Source: an uncultured Collinsella sp. (GTDB lineage Bacteria; Actinomycetota; Coriobacteriia; Coriobacteriales; Coriobacteriaceae). From it: a stretch of DNA of 35,615 nt. Positions 17,009-24,394 of this stretch are shown in pieces. Location of the stretch: positions 1 through 35,615 of the forward strand of contig CAUGJN010000005.1 of NCBI GenBank assembly GCA_959599635.1. The letters are read 5' to 3'. The first letter of the stretch is position 1. Each line of letters begins with the position of its first letter. The notes beneath the pieces are model-generated. The model was not told where the DNA came from and ran no database searches. It saw nothing but the letters and a program-made list of their open reading frames with translations. The position numbers were made by a program, and so were the translations under genes.

Positions 17009-18075
17009 TGTGGGAAGCCGATGACTCTCAGGACCTGTGGGCGACGCCCGGCAACTCGCTGGCGGCATCCATGGCGCACGGCGAGCGCATGGTGGGCTCG
17101 GAGCTGACGGCCGAGGACCTCGATGTCGACCGCACTTTGCGCCCCCAGCGCCTGGACGACTACTGTGGCCAGGAGCACATCAAGCAGAGCCTGCGCGTGT
17201 TGATCGAAGCGGCGCAGAGCCGTGGCGAGACGCTCGACCACGTGATTTTCTCGGGTCCTCCGGGCCTGGGCAAGACCACGCTGGCCACCGTTATCGCCAA
17301 CGAGCTGGGCGCTCAGATCAAGACCACGAGTGGCCCTGCCATCGCGCGCACCGGTGACCTGGCGGCTATCCTTACCAACCTGCAGCCGGGTGATGTGCTG
17401 TTTATTGACGAGATCCACCGCCTCAACCGTTCGGTCGAGGAGGTCCTGTACCCCGCGATGGAGGACTTTGCCCTCGATATCGTGATCGGTAAAGGCCCGG
17501 CTGCACGATCGATTCGCCTGGATATCCCCAAGTTTACGCTGGTGGCGGCAACGACCCGCTCGGGTATGCTGACTGGCCCGCTGCGCGACCGCTTTGGCAT
17601 TTCATATCGCCTGGATTACTACACGGTCGAAGAACTCGCGCAGATTGTGACGCGCTCGGCGTCCATCCTGGGTGTGACAATAGACCATCCGAGCGCGCTC
17701 GAGATCGGCTCACGCTCGCGTGGCACGCCGCGCTTGGCTAATCGTTTGCTCAAGCGCGTGCGCGACTATGCGCAGGTTCGTGGCAACGGCCCCATCGAGC
17801 TCGATATCTGCCGCCAGGCGCTCGAGTTCTTCGAGATCGATGAGCTCGGTCTGGACTGGATGGATATTCGCATTTTGGAGACGCTCGCTAAGACGTTCTC
17901 CGGTCGCGCCGTGGGACTTACGACCCTTGCCAGCGCGGTGGGCGAGGACCCGGGCACGCTCGAGGATGTCTATGAGCCCTATTTGCTGCAGTGCGGGTTG
18001 ATGATTCGTACGCCGCAGGGCCGTCAGGCAACCCTGCGCACCTTTGAGCACCTGGGGATTGAACCTACCGTTTAG
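17008..18075 (+). CDS. ruvB: Holliday junction branch-migration motor RuvB
   Basis: 355-residue AAA+ ATPase forming the hexameric ring that pumps DNA through RuvA-bound junctions. Walker A GPPGLGKTT (K89), Walker B VLFIDEIHRLNR, and the sensor/arginine-finger segment ATTRSGMLTGPLRDRFG are intact. The lid domain and C-terminal winged helix (GLTTLASAVGEDPGTLEDVYEPYLLQCGLM) follow. ATG 17008 overlaps the ruvA stop exactly as ruvA overlaps ruvC; a GTG one codon earlier (17005) is the alternative. RuvC-RuvA-RuvB order is typical. No clear terminator follows, but fhs has its own leader. Confidence 0.97.
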   Translation: MWEADDSQDLWATPGNSLAASMAHGERMVGSELTAEDLDVDRTLRPQRLDDYCGQEHIKQSLRVLIEAAQSRGETLDHVIFSGPPGLGKTTLATVIANELGAQIKTTSGPAIARTGDLAAILTNLQPGDVLFIDEIHRLNRSVEEVLYPAMEDFALDIVIGKGPAARSIRLDIPKFTLVAATTRSGMLTGPLRDRFGISYRLDYYTVEELAQIVTRSASILGVTIDHPSALEIGSRSRGTPRLANRLLKRVRDYAQVRGNGPIELDICRQALEFFEIDELGLDWMDIRILETLAKTFSGRAVGLTTLASAVGEDPGTLEDVYEPYLLQCGLMIRTPQGRQATLRTFEHLGIEPTV

Positions 18076-18152
18076 GGCGCTTTGTTTTGGCGGGCTGTTG
18101 GGCTATCGCTGGGCATCGGGTAAACATATCGCCGTTCATCGGTTATGGGCGT

Positions 18153-18179
18153 TTTACTATTGCGCGCCCGTGCTATGCT
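18153..18179 (+). promoter_or_regulatory. Possible fhs promoter
   Basis: TATGCT (18174-18179), preceded by TGC, makes a fair -10; TTTACT (18153-18158) is a moderate -35 at a short 15-base spacing. It lies about 40 bases before the fhs start. Confidence 0.35.
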
Positions 18180-18219
18180 GAATTGGTCTTTTTCTCATTC
18201 GGTAACGAAAGGACCGCCC

Positions 18220-19887
18220 ATGCCTACTGACATCGAAATCGCACGTTCTGTCACGCCGCTGCCTATTACCGAGGTGGCCAAGAACGCCGGCGTCGACGTT
18301 AAGCACCTTATTCCGTACGGCTTCGACAAGGCTAAGGTCGACTATTCACTGCTCAACGAGCCGACTGATCACCAGGCCAAGCTCGTCCTCGTGACCGCTA
18401 TCAACCCAACGCCTGCGGGCGAGGGTAAGACCACCACGACCATCGGTCTGGCCGATGGCTTGCGCCGACGCGGCGTCAAGAGTGCCGTGGCCCTGCGCGA
18501 GCCTTCGCTCGGCCCCGTCTTTGGCGTTAAGGGCGGCGCTGCCGGCGGCGGCTGGGCTCAGGTCATCCCCATGGAGGATATCAACCTGCACTTTACCGGC
18601 GACTTCCATGCCATCGGTGCTGCCAACAACCTGCTGGCCGCCATGCTTGATAACCACATCCAGCAGGGCAACCAGCTCGGTATCGACGTTAAACGCATCA
18701 CTTGGAAGCGCGTCGTCGATATGAACGACCGTCAGCTGCGCCACGTCATCGACGGTATTGGCGGTAAGGCCCAGGGCGTGCCGCGCGAGGACGGCTTCGA
18801 TATCACCGTCGCCTCCGAGGTCATGGCAATCCTGTGCCTGTCTACGAGCATTAACGACCTCAAGGAGCGCCTGGGCGAGATCGTCGTCGGCTACAGCTTT
18901 GCCGGCGAGCCCGTCCGTGCCCGCGACCTTAAGGCCCAGGGTGCCATGGCCGCGTTGCTTAAGGACGCGCTCAAGCCCAACCTGGTGCAAACGCTCGAGG
19001 GCACGCCCGCGTTTGTCCACGGCGGTCCCTTCGCCAACATTGCCCACGGCTGCAACTCTATCATGGCCACGCGTATGGCGATGCGCTTTGGCGATGTCGC
19101 CATTACCGAGGCCGGCTTCGGTGCCGATCTGGGTGCCGAGAAGTTCCTCGACATCAAGTGCCGCATGACGGGCGTTCGCCCCAGCGCCGTCGTGATCGTC
19201 GCGACCGCTCGTGCGCTGAAGTACAACGGTGGCGTCGCCAAGGCCGACCTCAACGAGGAGAACCTCGAGGCACTCAAGGCCGGCATGCCCAACCTGCTGC
19301 GTCACGTCGACAACATCCAGAACGTTTATGGTCTGCCCTGTGTGGTCGCCATCAACCGCTTCCCGACGGACACCGAGGCTGAGCTTGCGCTCATCGTGTC
19401 CGAGTGCCAGAAGCTCGGCGTCAACGTTAAGCTTTCCGAGGTCTGGGCCAAGGGCGGCGAGGGCGCGCTCGAGCTTGCCGATGAGGTCATGCGTCTGATT
19501 GAGCAGCCGAGCGAGCTCAAGTTTGCCTATGAGGACGGCGCCGATGTCGCCGACGCTCTTGAGGCCATTGCCACCAAGGTCTACCGCGCCGATGGCGTTG
19601 ACTTTACGCCGGCCGCCAAGCGCCAGCTCGCCGAGCTGCGCGAGAACGGCTTTGGCAACCTGCCGGTGTGCGTGGCCAAGACGCAGTACAGCTTTAGCGA
19701 CAACGCCAAGGCCCTGGGCGCTCCCGAGAACTTCCGCATCACGGTGCGTGAGCTCAAGGTTTCCGCCGGTGCCCACTTTGTGGTCGCACTGACCGGCAGT
19801 GTTCTGACCATGCCGGGCCTGCCCAAGGTCCCCGCGGCTGAGAACATCGACGTCGACAACGACGGCAACATCACCGGCCTGTTCTAA
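18220..19887 (+). CDS. fhs: Formate-tetrahydrofolate ligase
   Basis: Joins formate to tetrahydrofolate with ATP, giving 10-formyl-THF for purines, fMet-tRNA or the C1 pathway. 555 residues from ATG 18220, the family's normal length; GAAAGGA (18207-18213) lies 6 bases upstream. The longer frame from 18145 would include the promoter. Nucleotide-binding loop NPTPAGEGKTTTTIGLADGL lies near residues 58-77, followed by conserved ALREPSLGPVFGVKGGAAGGG and GDFHAIGAANNLLAAMLDNH. The C-terminus ends KVPAAENIDVDNDGNITGLF. Monocistronic, with a strong terminator. It should feed the fchA and folD products encoded about 9 kb away. Confidence 0.97.
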   Translation: MPTDIEIARSVTPLPITEVAKNAGVDVKHLIPYGFDKAKVDYSLLNEPTDHQAKLVLVTAINPTPAGEGKTTTTIGLADGLRRRGVKSAVALREPSLGPVFGVKGGAAGGGWAQVIPMEDINLHFTGDFHAIGAANNLLAAMLDNHIQQGNQLGIDVKRITWKRVVDMNDRQLRHVIDGIGGKAQGVPREDGFDITVASEVMAILCLSTSINDLKERLGEIVVGYSFAGEPVRARDLKAQGAMAALLKDALKPNLVQTLEGTPAFVHGGPFANIAHGCNSIMATRMAMRFGDVAITEAGFGADLGAEKFLDIKCRMTGVRPSAVVIVATARALKYNGGVAKADLNEENLEALKAGMPNLLRHVDNIQNVYGLPCVVAINRFPTDTEAELALIVSECQKLGVNVKLSEVWAKGGEGALELADEVMRLIEQPSELKFAYEDGADVADALEAIATKVYRADGVDFTPAAKRQLAELRENGFGNLPVCVAKTQYSFSDNAKALGAPENFRITVRELKVSAGAHFVVALTGSVLTMPGLPKVPAAENIDVDNDGNITGLF

Positions 19888-19912
19888 GCTTGTTGCCCAT
19901 AGCTGCTTGCCC

Positions 19913-19953
19913 GCCCCGTCGCGCCTACCAAGGCCCGGCGGGGCTTTTGTTTT
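19913..19953 (+). terminator. Rho-independent terminator of fhs
   Basis: GCCCCGTCG (19913-19921) pairs with CGGCGGGGC (19936-19944), 9 bp including one G-T pair, followed by TTTTGTTTT (19945-19953). It lies 25 bases after the fhs stop. Confidence 0.85.
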
Positions 19954-20064
19954 CTAGCCGCGCTTGTCTTGTAGATATGGACGGGCTCTGTCCGTCACGG
20001 GCTTTTGCGCGGGTAGAATGCATGGATAACTTGATGCTTACGGGCGACGGAAAGGAATCGTTGC

Positions 20065-21054
20065 ATGGATCAGGACAAGACAACCGTGATGGGCGGCTAC
20101 GGTTCCGCGCAGGCTGGCGATAGCGCCGATGCGACCCGCGTTGTTCCCAACCCCGGTTATACCGACCCCGCCGCGACGCAGCCTTCTGCCGAGCCAACCC
20201 GGGTTATGGGCTATGGCGACACAGCGCGGGATTCTTATGCCGTATCTTCGCAAGGCCCCTATGGCAACGCAGCTCCGGACCCGTTTGATTACGCGCCGCA
20301 GGATTCTTATGCCGCCTCGACGCCGAATCCCTATGATGACCTGCCGCAAAATCCCATTCCGCAGCCTCAGCAGACGACGTATATGCCTCGCACGGCGCAG
20401 TCTCGCTACGAGTCGCGCGAGCCGTATCGCGAGTACCCCAAGTCGATTCCGCAATATGGCGAGGACGAGGAGAAGAAGCCGTCGCGTTCGTCGAGCGTGA
20501 TCAAGAAGATCCTCATCGTGCTGGCGATCTTCTTTGCGCTGTCGGTTGTGTTTGCCATTGTGTCGGGCATGCTCAACAAGCGAGGGAGTTCAACGGCTGA
20601 TACCGCTGCCGAGCAAACCGAGTCCGCCTCGTCTAGCACCGTCGATCTGAGCGATATCCCGGGGCAGTACTGGTCCAACGCCAAGAAACTTCTCAAGTCG
20701 CGCGGCGCCAATCTTTCGAATGCCGTGGTCCTGACTGATGATGGCTCAACGCCCGTCATCGATGCCAACTGGGTCGTTACTTCTGCTTACTATAACGACA
20801 GCGGCAACCTCGAAATTCAACTCACGCACAAGAATAGCTCGGGCAACTCGCCCGACGGCCAAAGCGGTACCGACAGCTCGAGTTCCAATACGCTGGAGGA
20901 CTTGAGCAACAAGGCACAGGAGTTGGGAGACAAGGCGCAAGAGCTGGGCGATACGGCACAAAACCTGGGCGACACCGCGCAGAACTTGGGCGACATGGCG
21001 ACGGGTGCCTGGAATGCACTGCAAAACGGCATCTCGGGCGCGCAGGGAAACTAG
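20065..21054 (+). CDS. Single-pass membrane protein with phospho-Thr-like N-terminal motifs and a C-terminal heptad repeat
   Basis: 329 residues, function unknown. Residues 1-140 are disordered, rich in Pro, Tyr, Gln and Asp, with three similar sites: KTTVMGGYG, ATRVVPN and PTRVMGYG. These resemble threonines that Ser/Thr kinases phosphorylate for FHA-domain binding. One membrane helix follows (ILIVLAIFFALSVVFAIVSG, about 149-168) after a basic stop (IKK), placing the N-terminus in the cytosol. The external part holds a roughly 70-residue domain (IPGQYWSNAKKLLKSRGA...WVVTSAYYNDSGNLEIQLTHK) resembling a PASTA domain. It ends with four AQ[EN]LGD[KTM] heptads (284-312), likely an amphipathic helix. 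GGAAAGGA (20049-20056) supports ATG 20065. It converges on the CDF gene with only 12 bases between them. Confidence 0.8.
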   Translation: MDQDKTTVMGGYGSAQAGDSADATRVVPNPGYTDPAATQPSAEPTRVMGYGDTARDSYAVSSQGPYGNAAPDPFDYAPQDSYAASTPNPYDDLPQNPIPQPQQTTYMPRTAQSRYESREPYREYPKSIPQYGEDEEKKPSRSSSVIKKILIVLAIFFALSVVFAIVSGMLNKRGSSTADTAAEQTESASSSTVDLSDIPGQYWSNAKKLLKSRGANLSNAVVLTDDGSTPVIDANWVVTSAYYNDSGNLEIQLTHKNSSGNSPDGQSGTDSSSSNTLEDLSNKAQELGDKAQELGDTAQNLGDTAQNLGDMATGAWNALQNGISGAQGN

Positions 21055-21074
21055 CTGTTAAGCGGGCTACAGCT
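21053..21074. terminator. Weak inverted repeat between convergent genes
   Basis: AGCTGT (21053-21058) and ACAGCT (21069-21074) can pair over a 10-base loop and overlap the stop codon of the minus-strand CDF gene. There is no T-run, so terminator activity is doubtful. Confidence 0.2.
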
Positions 21075-22248
21075 GTTCAGCCGGACGGTCGGGCGAGCTA
21101 AAGCCCGAGTCAAACGTAACGACGCATGAGGCATTGGGTCGGCGCTCGTGCACGATGCGCGTGACGAGCTCCAGCAGCTCCTCGTCGGATATGTCAAAGC
21201 CGTCGGGGCGCACCAGGTCAAACGAAACGAACCCGTCGTGCTCGTGCAGGTCGTGGATGGAGAGCGCGGGGTCGATCTGCATAACGCCGCGCTTGACCCA
21301 GCCGCGCAAATCATCGCCGGTTGTCGCGATGGGGTCGCAGTGCAGCGTGATGCCAATGCCCATCTGGCGCTTGATGTCGTGCTCGATGGTGTCCAGGATC
21401 TCGTGGTGCTCAAATGCGTCGCCCTCGCCGGGCATCTCCACGTGAGCGCTGGCAAACTGACGACCGGGGCCGTAGTCGTGCACCATCAGGTCGTGTGTGC
21501 CCAAGACCTGCGGATAGGACATGATCTTGTCGCGGATTGCCTGGACGAGCTTGGGGTCGGGCGCTTGCCCCAGCAACGGGCTGATGGCGTCGCGCACTAG
21601 GCCCATGCCGCTGATGCAGATGAAGATGCCCACACCCAGGCCTGCCCAGCCATCGAGGTCAAAGCCGGTCGTCTGCGAAATAAGCGCCGCCACCAAGACC
21701 GAGCCCGAGGTGATGACGTCGTTTTTGGAGTCCTGTGCTGTAGCAATGAGTGTTTCGGAATCGATACGGTTGCCCAGCGCGCGGTTGAATGCGGCCATCC
21801 AGAGCTTAACGAGCATGGATGTAGCCAGTGCCGCAAGGGAAACGAGCGTGTAAGCGGTGGGGGAAGGCTTGATGATCTTGGTGACCGACTCGAGGATCAG
21901 GTTGATGCCGACGGCGCAAACCAGGACGGCGACAAACAAGCCGGCGAGGTACTCGTAGCGGCCGTGGCCATAGGGGTGGCCTTCGTCTGCCGGGCGGCTG
22001 GCGAGGCGGAACCCGAGCAGGCTCACGATGTTGCTCGAGGCATCGGAGAGGTTGTTGAAAGCGTCGGCGATGAGGGAGACGGAGCCAGCGAGCAGGCCCG
22101 CGATGCCCTTGGCCAGGCACAAGGTGATGTTGAGGCCAATGCAGATGAGGCTTGCGGCGAAGCCCGCGTTGGTGCGGCGGGAGGTATCGACCGGCTCGCC
22201 CTCGCTGCCGGGAACAAGCGTATGTACCAGCCGATTTACAAATAGCAT
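21067..22248 (-). CDS. Cation diffusion facilitator (CDF) metal exporter, possibly manganese type
   Basis: 393 residues from ATG at 22248, chosen because GAGG lies 8 bases upstream; the open frame continues to 22407 but passes through the promoter-like region. Six-helix CDF domain followed by a cytosolic ferredoxin-like domain (MSYPQVLGTHDLMVHDYG, HVEMPGEGDAFEHHEILDTIE). The TM2 metal site reads DAFNNLSD (Asn and Asp at the two ligand positions) and TM5 reads DSKNDVITS (Asp and Asp). HPYGHGRYEYLA is the conserved TM3-proximal motif. An Asn/Asp plus Asp/Asp site, not the His/Asp of zinc exporters, is what I recall for MntE-type manganese exporters. It exports divalent cations in exchange for protons. 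Divergent from the zinc-ribbon gene. Confidence 0.9.
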   Translation of the reverse strand: MLFVNRLVHTLVPGSEGEPVDTSRRTNAGFAASLICIGLNITLCLAKGIAGLLAGSVSLIADAFNNLSDASSNIVSLLGFRLASRPADEGHPYGHGRYEYLAGLFVAVLVCAVGINLILESVTKIIKPSPTAYTLVSLAALATSMLVKLWMAAFNRALGNRIDSETLIATAQDSKNDVITSGSVLVAALISQTTGFDLDGWAGLGVGIFICISGMGLVRDAISPLLGQAPDPKLVQAIRDKIMSYPQVLGTHDLMVHDYGPGRQFASAHVEMPGEGDAFEHHEILDTIEHDIKRQMGIGITLHCDPIATTGDDLRGWVKRGVMQIDPALSIHDLHEHDGFVSFDLVRPDGFDISDEELLELVTRIVHERRPNASCVVTFDSGFSSPDRPAEQL

Positions 22249-22281
22249 AGCGGTCGTCCTCACAATCATGTTTAAGGGGAT

Positions 22282-22287
22282 AGTGTA
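22282..22287 (-). promoter_or_regulatory. Possible -10 element for the CDF gene
   Basis: On the minus strand TACACT lies about 34 bases upstream of ATG 22248. The -35 region is not recognisable. The divergent gap 22249-22466 otherwise shows only the Shine-Dalgarno of the zinc-ribbon gene. Confidence 0.3.
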
Positions 22288-22466
22288 GCTCGCGCGGGGG
22301 CGCCGTGCACCGATGCTCAGAAAATGCAGCAATAGTCTGCCGGTGCTAACGAGCGAGCCTTCTCGTCTGCCTGGGTGCTCGATTTTGGGCCACATGGGTA
22401 TGGGCACGTGCTTACCTGCCCGACATACTTAATGTCGACAGCCCCAGTGCAAAGGAGGACGTATTC

Positions 22467-23804
22467 ATGGACGAGATGTTTGCCATTAAATGCCAAAACT
22501 GCGGCGGCCCTATGTACTCACACCAGGCTAAACGCAGCTTTGAGTGCGCCTATTGCGGCACGGTCGTTCCGTGGCAGGCCGATGCGGGGGAGCCCAAGAG
22601 CGCCCTGGGCATTCGCCATACGCCACTGACGGTTGTCGATGGGCTGCTTAAGCTCACGCATGTGTCGCAGCTCGAGCGCCCGGTGGACCCCGACTGGTAT
22701 TTCTTTAATGAGCACTGGCGCAATCAGTCGGTTCTGGAGCATCTGCTGTGGGAAGACCGCGGCACGGCCCAGGAGTTCCAAGAGGCCACGCACGTGAGCA
22801 TCCCCTGTCCCTTCTGCGGAGCGTCCTTTGAGGGCGAGTCGACCCAGCGCGTGTTTGAGTGCCCGTCCTGCGGCAATAAGATCGGTGTCGCCGACCTGCT
22901 CAAGCCGGGGACGTTTAGCAAGCGCCTGACCATGGGCGTTGGTGCGGAATATGTGCCCGAGCAGGGTATTCCCTGCGAGATAACGCCGCAGCAGGCGCGC
23001 GCCAATGCGCTGCAGCTGGTGCGCCAGTACCCCGACGCCTTTGCCGGGCACGACGTGGAAGACGCGATTCAAAACGACATGATGCTCTTCTACTTCCCCA
23101 TGGCGCTGGCGGACCTGCGCATGATGGCGAGCTTCCCGGGCAAGGGCCTGAGCAAGGAAACCCTGGTGTACTACGAGGTGCTCGACTGGGCATACCCCAG
23201 GGCAAACTACCTGGACGTTCGCCTCATGGGCATTTTGGAGCCGTGGGACTTTGCCAAGGTCGGTCCGTTCGATCCCGCCATGCAGGAAGGCGACTTCCGC
23301 GTCGTCTCCGTCGATGCATCTACCAAGGACCATGTGGTCATTGATAAGTTGGCGCTCGACGTTGCGGGCAACGATGCCGAGGCCGTACTGGGGCTCAATA
23401 AAAAGAGCATCCGAACCTGGGCGCGCAAGGCCCGCAAGCATAAGGATGGCCTGGTGATGGTGCCGGTCTACTTTGTCGATCGTCCGGCGACGGACAGCCG
23501 CGATGGCGAGCAGGTGCGCATTGCCGTAAACGGACAGACGGGCCGCGCGGCCGCGGTGGTGTTTAGTGACAAGCGCGAAACGCACGTCGTGGCGCCGCTC
23601 AATCCGAGCCTGCATCTGTCCGGTGAGAGCACCGTGCGTGCCACGCCCATCGAGGTCAAATACGTTAAGTCGCCGTTTCTGTACCAGATCGTGCGCCGTG
23701 GAGGCGGCGAGCAACCGCGTCAGGTGGCAGCGGCGGCCGAGGGTTCCTACCGAGAGGAAAAGCCCAAACGCAAGGGATTGTTCGCTGCGATATTTGGGAA
23801 GTAG
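22467..23804 (+). CDS. Double zinc-ribbon protein of unknown function
   Basis: 445 residues, cytosolic (no signal peptide or membrane segment). Two TFIIB-type zinc ribbons are visible: C9-x2-C12 ... C27-x2-C30 (CQNCGGP...FECAYCGT) and C114-x2-C117 ... C132-x2-C135 (CPFCGAS...FECPSCGNK). The rest (150-430) has no motif I recognise; it is mixed alpha/beta, with FYFPMALADLRMMASFPGKG and LVMVPVYFVDR. The tail is basic (KPKRKGLFAAIFGK). AAGGAGG (about 22453-22459) lies 7 bases before the ATG, a strong start. It has its own strong terminator. Annotators would probably use 'TFIIB-type zinc ribbon-containing protein'; I do not assign a function. Confidence 0.82.
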   Translation: MDEMFAIKCQNCGGPMYSHQAKRSFECAYCGTVVPWQADAGEPKSALGIRHTPLTVVDGLLKLTHVSQLERPVDPDWYFFNEHWRNQSVLEHLLWEDRGTAQEFQEATHVSIPCPFCGASFEGESTQRVFECPSCGNKIGVADLLKPGTFSKRLTMGVGAEYVPEQGIPCEITPQQARANALQLVRQYPDAFAGHDVEDAIQNDMMLFYFPMALADLRMMASFPGKGLSKETLVYYEVLDWAYPRANYLDVRLMGILEPWDFAKVGPFDPAMQEGDFRVVSVDASTKDHVVIDKLALDVAGNDAEAVLGLNKKSIRTWARKARKHKDGLVMVPVYFVDRPATDSRDGEQVRIAVNGQTGRAAAVVFSDKRETHVVAPLNPSLHLSGESTVRATPIEVKYVKSPFLYQIVRRGGGEQPRQVAAAAEGSYREEKPKRKGLFAAIFGK

Positions 23805-23847
23805 GGAAGTGCAGCCGGTTGGCGCTGCGATGCGATAGTTAGAGGAA

Positions 23848-23884
23848 CGGGGCAGTCCGCACTCCTGCGGACTGCCCCGTTTTT
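23848..23884 (+). terminator. Strong Rho-independent terminator of the zinc-ribbon gene
   Basis: A perfect 14-bp stem, CGGGGCAGTCCGCA (23848-23861) / TGCGGACTGCCCCG (23866-23879), with 4-base loop CTCC, followed by TTTTT (23880-23884). Confidence 0.93.
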
Positions 23885-23894
23885 GTGTTGCGGG

Positions 23895-23911
23895 GAAGTG
23901 CCGGGCACTTC
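23895..23911. promoter_or_regulatory. 17-bp perfect palindrome, possible operator
   Basis: GAAGTGCC-G-GGCACTTC is symmetric over 8 bp on each side of one central base. It lies about 70 bases upstream of a -10-like TAAAAT (23982-23987) that could serve the PH-like gene. It could bind a dimeric regulator; one copy is seen in this window. Confidence 0.35.
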
Positions 23912-24032
23912 ATTAAAAGTCCTCGCGCGGACTCGAATTCCAATGTCGCCTAGCGCCTTCGTGCAGGATTCCCGAAGTGACTAAAATGTGGCAATAGAGA
24001 CAGTTTTCACGAACCCTATGGGAGTGACATGC

Positions 24033-24302
24033 ATGGACAACAACACCTTGCTGTTTCAGGACAAGGGCTCGGGTAGATTTAAAGACGTCAAGATCTACCC
24101 CAATCGTATCGAGGTGCTCAAGAAGGGCACTTTTGGCGGCAGGCACACCGAGATTGTCTACCTTAAGGACATCACGGGGGTCAACAGGATCAAGGGTCGC
24201 GACGTTTTCCTGCGTAACAGGCTGTTGACCGCTTGCGTCTTTAGCCTGAGTAGCCGTGCGAAGGCCCAGGAATTTGTGAAAGCGCTGAACATGGTGATGT
24301 AG
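24033..24302 (+). CDS. Small PH-like domain protein
   Basis: 89 residues from ATG 24033, with GGGAG (24020-24024) about 8 bases upstream; an in-frame ATG at 23988 lies in the likely promoter. The sequence is beta-rich then ends in one helix: NTLLFQDKGSGRFKDVKIYP, NRIEVLKKGTFGGRHTEIVY, LKDITGVNRIKGRDVFLRNR, then SSRAKAQEFVKALNMV. Alternating strands plus a C-terminal helix fit a bacterial pleckstrin-homology (bPH) fold. It is soluble, without signal or membrane segment. Function unknown; bPH domains often bind proteins or membranes. TAAAAT at 23982-23987 is the probable -10. Confidence 0.72.
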   Translation: MDNNTLLFQDKGSGRFKDVKIYPNRIEVLKKGTFGGRHTEIVYLKDITGVNRIKGRDVFLRNRLLTACVFSLSSRAKAQEFVKALNMVM

Positions 24303-24326
24303 CCGATAGCGGCGTTCGGGCCAAGG

Positions 24327-24365
24327 TAAAAATCGGGGCGCAGAACGGTATTCTGCGCCCCGATT
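24327..24365 (-). terminator. Terminator of the PI-PLC gene (perfect 15-bp hairpin)
   Basis: AATCGGGGCGCAGAA (24331-24345) and TTCTGCGCCCCGATT (24351-24365) pair perfectly around CGGTA. On the minus strand the hairpin is followed by a T run (plus-strand AAAA at 24328-24331), so it ends the phospholipase transcript. It lies between convergent genes and could also stop readthrough from the PH-like gene. Confidence 0.88.
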
Positions 24366-24394
24366 GAGTTAATGCGCCCAAAAGACTGGCTTGC

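Noticed and set aside
18346..19776. 476-codon minus-strand open frame opposite fhs
   Set aside because: Antisense shadow of the well-conserved formate-THF ligase; composition typical of reversed codons.
20881..21002. CRISPR-like or tandem DNA repeat in the 3' part of the membrane protein gene
   Set aside because: The 21-base periodicity encodes AQxLGDx heptads in one intact frame; it is a protein repeat, not a CRISPR array.
22384..22406. Third possible copy of the lipoprotein operator (TGGGCCACATGGG)
   Set aside because: Shares only the first seven bases; the second half is not in inverted orientation, so it lacks the palindrome of the two real copies.
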